From the NCBI GenBank assembly GCA_032622095.1, contig CP136069.1, positions 8,634,036 to 8,698,035 of the forward strand: a stretch of 64,000 bases of DNA, in the 5' to 3' direction. Positions 26,055 to 37,410 of the stretch are shown here, in pieces (positions within the stretch are counted from its first letter, which is position 1; each line of letters starts with the position of its first letter). The notes under the pieces were generated by a model, which saw nothing but the letters and a program-made list of their open reading frames with translations, made no database searches and was not told the DNA's origin. Made by a program: the position numbers and the translations under genes. Source of the stretch: Siphonodentalium dalli (taxonomy: Eukaryota; Mollusca; Scaphopoda; Gadilida; Siphonodentaliidae).

Positions 26055-26060
26055 GATGCG

Positions 26061-27280
26061 AGTACAGGGGGAATTTGTCATAAGATGGGTCGAGTCTGGC
26101 TGTGTTTTTGTTTGCATATTCAATGTTCCCATTGTGCGCGAGTCAAGAAGAGTAATGACTCTCGATGTACAGGTTTGGCAGAACTGGGTTTCGAGTTAAA
26201 GTCACATGGCCGTTTGTCCCGCACATTAACCTCATGATGTTCTCGGTATCGAAATAGGTCAATAAACTACTCGAAATATTATTCCGCGGGCTGTTCCTGA
26301 TGCCGTAAACATAAAGAGTGTCTGTTTAACCTATATATGTGGAAACACTTGAACCAGCTCGAGGTATATAGCTGTAGCCATGGAAAATATTTTCAATACA
26401 AATATGAAGCCGGGATATCAGTATTTTGTGTATTTGTCAACCTGTCTTATATATACATACTTCCAAATTATGTAGACAAAAGTTGGAAGCTGGAATGATC
26501 CATGTCCGTTTAAGGCATGCCATCTACGAGTGTGCAAATTGTGAAACAACGCCCAAACAGACTCTAGAAGTCATAACTCCTGAAATAAAATTTGGACCGG
26601 ACTGATTTCGGATATCATATGCAATATAGACATATAGTCATAAGTAGAAGCCACACATGGCCACAATTGGTTAACATCGAAGTTATGAACTGTTGTGCCT
26701 ATATGTCGCGAAATAGACATGCGGGAAATAATTCAGGAGGTATACCTCCAAATACAATTAGGATAAAATTGGTGTTCGACACATTCAAGATATTCGTGAG
26801 TATAATACATGAATATATTATATACCAATACTTTCGAATTTTTCCCAGTATCGCAATATGTCAATAAATACTTGCACCATGCATTTATATATACGGGGAA
26901 TATGAAGTCACAAAAATACAACTACATGTCAACACGGTCTTTGGGTCCCAAATAGACAACATAAATGACAGTGCACGACACGGAACATAAAATAACGTTC
27001 TGTGTTAGCCTATGTCATGCAGATATGCATGGTATAAATAAAGAGTGTTTGTTTTCACTTCTGGGCGAAAAAAATGAAAAATGGGTGTCACATTGGGAAG
27101 TATTTTGTTTCAGAGCGTATGAAGCCGGTATATCAACATTTCGTGTTTTATCAATTTATCATATATATATATATACCTCATTTCAAACTGTGTGGGCAAT
27201 ATTTGGAAGCTTGAATGAGCTATGTCCGTTTGAGGTAACTCCGTCACACCAAGTGTTATCAATGCATTTGGGACAGTAAT
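26061..27280. other. right flank with dispersed-repeat copies
   Basis: No gene. Copies of the dispersed family found left of the Polinton recur here: ATGAAGCCGGGATATCA at about 26405, TGGAATGATCCATGTCCGTTT at about 26490, GGTCTTTGGGTCCCAA at about 26935, AAAGAGTGTTTG at about 27040 and GAAGCCGGTATATCAACATTTCGTG at about 27124. Confidence 0.5.
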
Positions 27281-30200
27281 GTTGGCTGAAATATGTCAAA
27301 CTGTGCAGCTTGGCAATCCACATTACATAATTATATAGTTAATTTGGGATATGAGAAAGACACTCTCTACACATAGATTAGCTGCATGCACGATAACACT
27401 TATTGTTTTCTAACCAAAAATAACACAGATTATAACATACCGTTATATATTCTAGGCTGAAAAAAATCAAAGCGTGTTAAACTTCTTTCGAAAGTCCACA
27501 TCTGGCCATGCACGACAACCTCTCACTAATGAGTCCATATGCCCAATCTAATTATTTTCTGGTCAATGTAGGACATACCCATGACGGTTGTAGTGTCAAA
27601 TCGGACAAGGCAACTTTATTGTAATTAGAACTCGGAAATGTAACATGGGACCAATACTTTAACACATAATACTGCCTTTTTGTGAAATTTCACCAGCGCC
27701 TGTGTACCCGAGTATTATGAAACCCACTTATTAGTAAGAATGTCCGGAATCGGGCGATTAGTTGTAACTATACATACTTTATTAAATCGTCAAAAGGGTA
27801 AATTGGCGAGCACGAATTAATGTTATGCTGGCTTCATATGCTCAGAAAAAATCATGTTCATTATCACCCCATTTCGCAGTCGTTTTCAACTTATCGCACA
27901 AAAGTGAAACAAAACGCTCTTTATTATTACCAATCAGGAATAGACTAACACGGAACGCTCTTTTCTGTTCCATGCCGTGCATATGGCTGTTGTTTGGGAA
28001 CCAAATGCCGGGTTAAAATTGTGTTTTGTTTACTTCAATGCGACATGCAGGCACAGGCAATGCCTACAGAAATGTAGTTCAAGCATTTATAGACCTATTT
28101 CGATACCGGGAAAACTTAAAAAGGGAAACATGTATTTTGAGGTGCAAACCGCCATATGGCTTTAAATTAAAACAAAAATTGGAATTAATTTTTTTTTCAG
28201 GACTGAGCTATGCTCCAGATAACGTTTTTTTTATTCTGGTAAATAACTATATTCAATGCTCTGACCAACTTAGAGCACCACACCCAATGTGTTAACTGGA
28301 AAATCCAGTTGGGCGTGTGTTGATCAAGAAACACAACCCGTGCGCTGTACGACATTGAACACTCTTGACAATGGATGTGCTTTACAAATAAAACGGGAAA
28401 CTATTGTTACAAGAGATGGAGCTAGATCTCTCCAGATCGAGAAAAGAATCTAACTCTCCCAACAGATATAGGCGCTGTCTTGCTAGATCGAGAAAAGAAT
28501 CCCAACTCTATCAACATATGTGGTAACGTGAGCCAATATATAATCTCGTTGCTGATAAGATTGCATAATTCAACGATTCGACCATATGCTTAAGTGTGCC
28601 CCATCCGACATTGTAGACTGGCACTCCAATAAACACTTATGGTATACAGTGTTTGTGGTTTAGTTGCACATTAATGAATATTTAAGAGCATGATTAGTGA
28701 AAAATTAATTAGTGACCCATTTGAGATAGTCACGTTGGCTGAAATAAGTAAAAATGTGCAGCGTGGCAATCCACATTACATATTTATATAGTTCATTTGG
28801 GATATGAGAAAGACACTCTCTACACATAGATTAGCTGCATGCACGATAACACTTATTGTTTTCTAACCGAAAATAACACAGATTATAACATACCGTTATA
28901 TATTCTAGGCTGAAAAAAATCAAAGCGTGTTAAACCTCTTTCGAAAGTCCACATCTGGCCATGCACGACAACCTCTCACTAATGAGTCCATATGCCCAAT
29001 CTAATTATTTTCTGGTCAATGTAGGATATACCCATGACGGTTGTATAGTGTCAAATCGGACAAGGCAACTTTATTGTAATTAGAACTCGGAAATGTAACA
29101 TGGGACCAATACTTTAACACATAATACTGCCTTTTTGTGAAATTTCACAAGCGCCTGTGTACCCGAGTATTATGAAACCCACTTATTAGTAAGAATGTCC
29201 GGAATCGGGCGATTAGTTGTAACTATACATACTTTATTAAATCGTCAAAAGGGTAAATTGGCGAGCACGAATTAATATTATGCTGGCTTTATATGCTCAG
29301 AAAAAAATCATGTTCATTATCACCGCCATTTCGCAGTCGTTTTCAACTTATCGCACAAAAGTGAAACAAAACGCTCTTTATTATTACCAATCAGGAATAG
29401 ACTAACACGGAACGCTCTTTTCTGTTCCATGCCGTGCATATGGCTGTTGTTTGGGAACCAAATGCCGTGTTAAAATTGTGTTTTGTTTACTCCAATGCGA
29501 CATGCAGGCACAGGCAATGCCTACAGAAATGTAGTTCAAGCATGTAAAGACCTATTTCGATACCGGGAAAACTTAAAAAGGGAAACATGTATTTTGAGGT
29601 GCAAACCGCCATATGGCTTTAGATTAAAACAAAAATTGGAATTAATTTTTTTCTGGATTGAGCTATGCTCCAGATAACGTTTTTTTTATTCTGGTAAATA
29701 ACTATATTCCAATGCTCTGACCAACTTAGAGCACCACATCCAATGGGTTAACTGGAAAATCCAGTTGGGCGTGTGTTGACCAAGAAACACAACCGGTGCG
29801 CTGTGCGACATTGAACACTCTTGACAATGGATGTGCTTTACAAATAAAACGGGAAACTATTGTTACAAGAGATGGAGCTAGATCTCTCCAGATCGAGAAA
29901 AGAATATAACTCTCCAACATATATAGGCGCCGTCTTGCTAGATCGAGAAAAGAATCACAACTCTATCAACAGATGTGGTAACGTGAGCCAATATATAATC
30001 TCGTTGCTGATAAGATTGCATAATTCAACGATTCGACCACATGCTTAAGTGTGCCCCATCCGACATTGTAGACTGGCACTCCAATAAACACTTATGGTAT
30101 ACAGTGTTTGTGGTTTAGTTGCACATTAATGAATATTTAAGTGCATGATTAGTGAAAAATTAATTAGTGACCCATTTGAGATAGTCATGTTGGCTGAAAT

Positions 30201-33103
30201 AAGTAAAAATGTGCAGCTTGGCAATCCACATTACATATTTATATAGTTCATTTGGGATATGAGAAAGACACTCTCTACACATAGATTAGCTACATGCACG
30301 ATAACACTTATTGTTTTCGAACCGAAAATAACACAGATTATAACATACCGTTATATATTCTAGGCTGAAAAAAATCAAAGCGTGTTAAACTTCTTTCGAA
30401 AGTCCACATCTGGCCATGCACGACAGCCTCTCACTAATGAGTCCATATGCCCAATCTAATTATTTTCTGGTCAATGTAGGACATACCCATTACGGTTGTA
30501 TAGTGTCAAATCGGACAAGGCAACTTTATTGTAATTATAACTCGGAAATGTAACATGGGACCAATACTTTAACACATAATACTGCCTTTTTGTGAAATTT
30601 CACCAGCGCCTGTGTACCCGAGTATTATGAAACCCACTTATTAGTAAGAATGTCCGGAATCGGGCGATTAGTTGTAACTATACATACTTTATTAAATCGT
30701 CAAAAGGGTAAATTGGCGAGCACGAATTAATATTATGCTGGCTTTACATGCTCAGAAAAAAATCATGTTCATTATCACCGCCATTTCGCAGTCGTTTTCA
30801 ACTTATCGCACAAAAGTGAAACAAAACGCTCTTTATTATTACCAATCAGGAATAGACTAACACGGAACGCTCTTTTCTGTTCCATGCCGTGCATATGGCT
30901 GTTGTTTGGGAACCAAATGCCGTGTTAAAATTGTGTTTTGTTCACTTCAATGCGACATGAAGGCACAGGCAATGCCTACAGAAATGTAGTTCAAGCATTT
31001 ATAGACCTATTTCGATACCGGGAAAACTTAAAAAGGGAAACATGTATTTTGAGGTGCAAACCGCCATATGGCTTTAGATTAAAACAAAAATTGGAATTAA
31101 TTTTTTTTTCAGGACTGAGCTATGCTCCAGATAACGTTTTTTTTTATTCTGGTAAATAACTATATTCCAATGCTCTGACCAACTTAGAGCACCACACCCA
31201 ATGGGTTAACTGTAAAATCCAGTTGGGCGTGTGTTGACCAAGAAACACAACCGGTGCGCTGTACGACATTGAACACTCTTGACAATGGATGTGCTTTACA
31301 AATAAAACGGGAAACTATTGTTACAATAGATGGAGCTAGATCTCTCCAGATCGAGAAAAGAATCTAACTCTCCCAACAGATATGGGCGCTGTCTTGCTAG
31401 ATCCAGAAAAGAATCCCAACTATATCAACAGATGTGGTATCGTGAGCCAATATATAATATCGTTGCTGATAAGATTGCATAATTAAACGATTCGACCACA
31501 TGCTTAAGTGTGCCCCATCCGACATTGTTGACTGGCACTCCAATAAACACTTATGGTATACAGTGTCTGTGGTTTAGTTGCACATTAATGAATATTTAAG
31601 AGCATGATTAGTGAAAATGTAATTAGTGACCCATTTGAGATAGTCATGTTGGCTGAAATAAGTAAAAATGTGCAGCGTGGCAATCCACATTACATATTTA
31701 TATAGTTCATTTGGGATATGAGAAAGACACTCTCTACACATAGATTAGCTGCATGCACGATAACACTTATTGTTTTCTAACCGAAAATAACACAGATTAT
31801 AACATACCGTTATATATTCTAGGCTGAAAAAAATGAAAGCGTGTTAAACCTCTTTCGAAAGTCCACATCTGGCCATGCACGACAACCTCTCACTAATGAG
31901 TCCATATGCCCAATCTAATTATTTTCTGGTCAATGTAGGATATACCCATGACGGTTGTATAGTGTCAAATCGGACAAGGCAACTTTATTGTAATTAGAAC
32001 TCGGAAATGTAACATGGGACCAATACTTTAACACATAATACTGCCTTTTTGTGAAATTTCACCAGCGCCTGTGTACCCGAGTATTATGAAACCCACTTAT
32101 TAGTAAGAATGTCCGGAATCGGGCGATTAGTTGTAACTATACATACTTTATTAAATCGTCAAAAGGGTAAATTGGCGAGCACGAATTAATATTATGCTGG
32201 CTTTATATGCTCAGAAAAAAATCATGTTCATTATCACCGCCATTTCGCAGTCGTTTTCAACTTATCGCACAAAAGTGAAACAAAACGCTCTTTATTATTA
32301 CCAATCAGGAACAGACTAACACGGAACGCTCTTTTCTGTTCCATGCCGTGCATATGGCTGTTGTTTGGGAACCAAATGCCGTGTTAAAATTGTGTTTTGT
32401 TTACTCCAATGCGACATGCAGGCACAGGCAATGCCTACAGAAATGTAGTTCAAGCATGTAAAGACCTATTTCGATACCGGGAAAACTTAAAAAGGGAAAC
32501 ATGTATTTTGAGGTGCAAACCGCCATATGGCTTTAGATTAAAACAAAAATTGGAATTAATTTTTTTCTGTATTGAGCTATGCTCCAGATAACGTTTTTTT
32601 TATTCTGGTAAATAACTATATTCCAATGCTCTGACCAACTTAGAGCACCACATCCAATGGGTTAACTGGAAAATCCAGTTGGGCGTGTGTTGACCAAGAA
32701 ACACAACCGGTGCGCTGTGCGACATTGAACACTCTTGACAATGGATGTGCTTTACAAATAAAACGGGAAACTATTGTTACAAGAGATGGAGCTAGATCTC
32801 TCCAGATCGAGAAAAGAATCTAACTCTCCCAACAGATATAGGCGCTGTCTTGCTAGATCGAGAAAAGAATCACAACTCTATCAACAGACGTGGTAACGTG
32901 AGCCAATATATAATCTCGTTGCTGATAAGATTGCATAATTCAACGATTCGACCACATGCTTAAGTGTGCCCCATCCGACATTGTTGACTGGCACTCCAAT
33001 AAACACTTATGGTATACAGTGTCTGTGGTTTAGTTGCACATTAATGAATATTTAAGAGCATGATTCGTGAAAATTTAATTAGTGACCCATTTGAGATAGT
33101 CAT
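27281..33103. repeat. 1.46-kb tandem repeat, four full units in ABAB order
   Basis: Units begin at the phrase GTTGGCTGAAAT...AAAATGTGCAGC at 27281, 28734, 30189 and 31649, with a fifth start at 33104, giving periods of 1453, 1455, 1460 and 1455. Units 1 and 3 share variants (GCAGCTTGG, AAACTTCTTTCG, TTCAAGCATTTATAGACC, CAGGACTGAGC); units 2 and 4 share others (GCAGCGTGG, AAACCTCTTTCG, TTCAAGCATGTAAAGACC, TTGAGC without CAGGAC). Small conserved open frames (64-89 codons starting MFT-(P/S)-MRH) occur once per unit. They lie in a segment shared with the dispersed family and are not supported as genes. Confidence 0.88.
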
Positions 33104-34420
33104 GTGGGCTGAAATAAGTCAAAATGTGCAGCTTGGCAATCCACATTACATATTTATATAGTTCATTTGGGATATGAGAAAGACACTCTCTACACATAGA
33201 TTAGCTGCATGCACGATAACACTTACTGTTTGGTAACCGAAAGTAACACAGATTATAACATACTGCTATATGTTCCAGGCTGGAAACAAATCAAAGCGTA
33301 TTAAACTTATTTCGAAAGTCGACATCTGGCCATGCACGACAACCTCTCACCAATGAGCCCATGGACCAATCTAATTATTTTCTGGTCAATGTAGGACATA
33401 CCCATTACGGTTGTATAGTGTCAAATCGGACAAGGCAACTTTATTATACCCCCCCCCGCAACGAAGTTATGGGGGGTATACTGGAGTCAGCTCGTCCGTC
33501 CGTCCGTCGTCCGTCCGTCCGTGGACACAAATTTGTCCGGAGTTTTTCTCAGTCGTTTTTTGATCAATTTCCGTGAAACTTGGCACAGACTTGTCGGACT
33601 TTTTTTGATGGAGTTATCCCCCCTTTTTCGCAACATGTATACTTTTGTCCGAGCTTTTATTCCTACATTTTTAGGTCAATGTTTTTTAATCTTGGCGCTG
33701 ATATTTAGTACCATGGGAACCTGTGCACCTGCGATTATGGCGTCTGTCCGACATTTTTTTTGTGGAGTTATTCCCCTTTTTCGACTTAGAATTTTTTTCG
33801 CAACATGCATAATTTTGTCCAAGCTTTTATTCCTACATTTTTCGGTCAATGTGTTTAAGATTAGGGTTATGGTTGTACACCTGCAATGGGAACTGTTATT
33901 TTATTATTTTAACTAAATGTTTACTGACATGTGAAACATCTTAGTATTTTAAAAACAGGTATCCGTAGTCCCATTGGGACAGTCCCACCTCTAGTTGTAA
34001 TTAGAACTCGGAAATGTAACATGGGGTCAATACCTTAACACATATTGAAAATAATATTGTAATACTGCCTTTTTGGGAAATTTCACCAGCGCCTGTGTAC
34101 CCGAGTATTATGAAATCCACTTATTACGAAGAATGTCCAGAATCGGGCGATTAGTTGTAACTATACATACTTTATTAAATCTTCAAAATGGTAAATTGGC
34201 GAGCACGAAATAATGTTATGCTGGCTTCATATGCTCTTTAAAATATAATGTTCATTATCACCGCCATTTTGCAGCCGTTTTCAACTTATCGCACAAAAGT
34301 GAAAAAAACGCGCTTTTTTATTACCAATCAGGAATAGACTAGCACGGAACGCTCTTTTCGTTTCCATGCCGTGCATATGGCTATTGTTTTGGGAAACAAA
34401 TACCGTGTTAAAACAGGGGG
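33104..34420. repeat. fifth, diverged A-type unit of the 1.46-kb repeat, interrupted by an insertion
   Basis: It is clearly homologous to the other units (GCAGCTTGGCAATCC, CGGGCGATTAGTTGTAAC, CATGCCGTGCATATGGCT) but with more substitutions and a foreign 551-bp insert at 33446-33996. Similarity fades at about 34400-34420 after AATACCGTGTTAAAA. Confidence 0.8.
33446..33996. mobile_element. inserted repeat with poly-C edge and internal 160-bp-scale duplication
   Basis: The four neighbouring units give the empty site CAACTTTATT/GTAATTAGAAC. This copy has 551 extra bases beginning ATACCCCCCCCCCGC, then GGGGGGTATACTGG and a (GTCC)n run, and ending CCATTGGGACAGTCCCACCTCTAGTT. The inside repeats CATTTTTCGGTCAATG...GTACCATGGGAACCTGTGCACCTGCGATTATG. 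A related, longer copy is at about 57970-58635. There is no coding capacity. The target duplication, if any, is no more than a TT. Confidence 0.75.
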
Positions 34421-37410
34421 ATGGGTCAAAGAAAAAAATAACGGATACACGGTGGAAATTTTGTGTTTTTCAGTTTTGGGGACCCACTACACCTGGAGCG
34501 TAAGTTTTTTCCACCCATGTCTGGGACACCCACCCCCACAATTGATGAAAACCTTGTAAATTCTACTAAATAATGTGTTGTTGGCAGGGTAAGGGTCTCT
34601 CATTGTGTCTGCACCGGAACTGAGAGAACGCTGATCAAGTACACCCACAACAAATAAACAAACAAAGCACATGCCTGAAAAATATGCCAACAAAACCTTT
34701 AAAAACTCAAATATTTATGGTTATAAATGTCAAATTACACACTTTAAAGGTACGGTTGGCCTTGGCGGTGGGTATCCTGTGAAAATATTTCCACCCGTCA
34801 AAAACCGCCACAAACAGAAAGAACAACAAAATGTAGACAGACTTTGTCCGTATACAAATAAGAAATATCGCATAAACAGTATGTTATTGTCATATTTTTG
34901 ACCATTGTTATGCAAACAAAAGCATAACAAGTTACTTTTCTGGTGTTTGTTTATATTATGATGGTAAACATAAAGAGCGTTCTTTGTTGGTGAATTCCTG
35001 ATATGGAACGAATAAAGAGCGTTTATGCCATTTGTGTGTGCTTAGCCAGCAGCATTGTGTTGTCTTCTGTAACACAATCAGGCTCTTGCTTATGTAAAAT
35101 ATAGTAAATCTTTATGATAACATGCTGTTTACGCGATGGTCATGGTGTATATGAACGAAACTGTATGCGTTTTAATGTTTTTCTGTTTACGGTGATTGGA
35201 ACAAATATGAATATTTTCGACAACTAAGGCCTCACGTGCCTTTAACAGGATAGATGTGTCCCTTATTAGCAATAGGTTAAAATATGTGCATGTGTAAAGT
35301 AAAAACACCATCAATTTGATTAAATAAACACAGTTCCAGTCCTCTCCATGTGGGAAATCACTGGTGAGCAATGATGAGCTCCCCTTAAAACCATTCTAGG
35401 CGAGTGGCGAGTAGCTCTCATACAAAATGTCAAGGCGAATAGTATCTCACGGAGGCCTGAGGGGGAGTACGGACGGTGGTCAGGGGGCCTCCCCGGAACA
35501 TTTTGAAAATTAGATGCTCTAAGATTGGATCTGGAGCCTTTTAATGCTCCAATCACTGTTAAAATAACGATTTTGTGTCAATAAGAGACAAAAATGCAAT
35601 GCCACATTGCTAATAGTACACAAGCAAGTAAGTTGGTATATTTGAAATAAAGGTATCTGATATATTATGCACATTTGAAGCATGTGTATTCTGAGTTATC
35701 TGTTGTGCAGAAATTGTATTGCCGATGTGATCGGAATCGGTTCGATTTTGAATTGATTCCTCAATCTATTTTAGTAAATAGCGCATATAATAATAAAAAA
35801 AACCTTCGTGTTTTGAGTGAATACCAGAATTACCCCATTCGTGGTCACAGTGAGATACTGGAATCATCACTCGTGGCCTTTAGCCACTCGTGATGATTCC
35901 AGTATATCACTGTGACCACCCATGAGATACTTCCAATATTCATTCAAAACACGCAGGTATCCTCCATTTATAATACTTTTTAAAAAAGCCATGATAAACT
36001 ATGAGAAAAGATGAGAATGGATTTTTTTCATTGCAATTTTTTTCCTCGACCAAAACCGGACCCACCCCATGATTTCAACTGTTAAAGGGAGAAATTGTGG
36101 ACAAATAAATAAATATAGAGCCCCCTCACTTGTATAAGGCTATAGCATGCACTACTACATGAATCTGATTGTTTCAATGATTCAATTCATTTTGAAGCTG
36201 TAATTTGTCTTAGAAACAAACAAAAGATGACCCTACCTTGCCAGTCTAATCCGAAAAAACTACAAGAATGTCACATTCGAACTATTATTATATGATTTTG
36301 ACTCGCTAATAGTGACATATTGTTAATATTATTATACTACTTGGTCAGTATGTTATCGACCAAAATATATCGGACCTAGGAATACTCATAAGAACCTTAT
36401 TTCGCACTCCGCGTATACTGTGCCGCATTTCTTGGTATACAGTGGGACATGGTCGTTTTATTTATAGAAACCTGAATTTTTTGAGAGGAAAAGAAGTCGA
36501 ACTGCGACCCGGAGGCCGAGTCCGGTAAAAGATGTGGTTGGGAATTATGGTGATATGCATGAGAAACCTTCAGTGATAAGCCTTATATAGTTGTCATAAT
36601 TTGAAGGATTAGTTGTTTTAACGGAATTATGAGTTGGTCATTCGTGAAACCAAAATATGTTATATTCCATAATTGCAATCATGGGTATATAATATATGAT
36701 CTGGAATGCGTTGCAATTTCTGACAGTGCTATTGCTCGTCAGTGCCATACTTCACACCGATACGACGTTACGGTCGTTACCTCGGGCTCATATCGCAGTC
36801 GATATCAAACTAACCAGGTAATAGACTGTAATAGCCCAATAATTATTATTGGAGACTGCCCATCAATCATACTCGTTGACATACTTGATTATGGCTAGGC
36901 ACAGTTTCATAAAAGCAACTGACATAGTTGGGACGTAAGATGGTCTTAAGTTCAAACTTCGGTCGTAAGTGCGTTTCACGACAAGTGTCTTACTTAATAT
37001 AGTCTTAATTTTGGTCTTAACTTTAGTCTAACGTGAGGTTCTTAAGAAAAATCCTAAAATTAAGACATAAGTTATGGTCCTCCTTTTGTCGGAAATATAG
37101 ATGGGATCTGGTTCGTGTATGTTATTATAAATAAATTTAAATGAATAACATCTTACGAACACGGAGGGATGTTTCGGAAATTGTGGTCTATAGTTAATAG
37201 CCAACTGGTACGCTGTAGCAGGGACGTGACCTGCAATGGTTGCGCGATTGGCGGGGTGTGATGCAGTGTCCATTCCCAATACTAACTGGAAAAAGCCAAG
37301 ACCTAACTATCCAGTTCTCATTGTTGTAACAAAAAGAATATATTTTCATAGATTTGAACAGTATTTGCGATTCAAATCACAGAATTGTAATGTTTACAGT
37401 AATCATGTAG
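34421..37410. other. non-coding interval between two repeat arrays
   Basis: No gene or domain recognised. It contains AAAGAGCGTT fragments of the dispersed family (about 34973 and 35020), a long imperfect hairpin (35841-35919), and a (C/T)TTAA-rich stretch at 36895-37080 of repeated GTCTTAA(G/T) phrases that looks like a small repeat element. Confidence 0.45.
35841..35919. repeat. long near-palindrome (37-bp arms)
   Basis: The arm GTGGTCACAGTGA(G)ATACTGG... (35841-35877) pairs with 35883-35919 at 34 of 37 positions, leaving a loop of five bases. Transcribed either way it would form a strong hairpin. Confidence 0.85.

Noticed and set aside
28026..32591. Conserved 64-89-codon frames in the 1.46-kb units
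   Set aside because: Conservation is explained by recent tandem duplication, and the same DNA occurs decayed elsewhere in the window without an open frame.
33490..33525. GTCC-rich run considered as a CRISPR-like or telomeric repeat
   Set aside because: It is a short simple-sequence run within an inserted repeat; no spacers and no telomere motif array.
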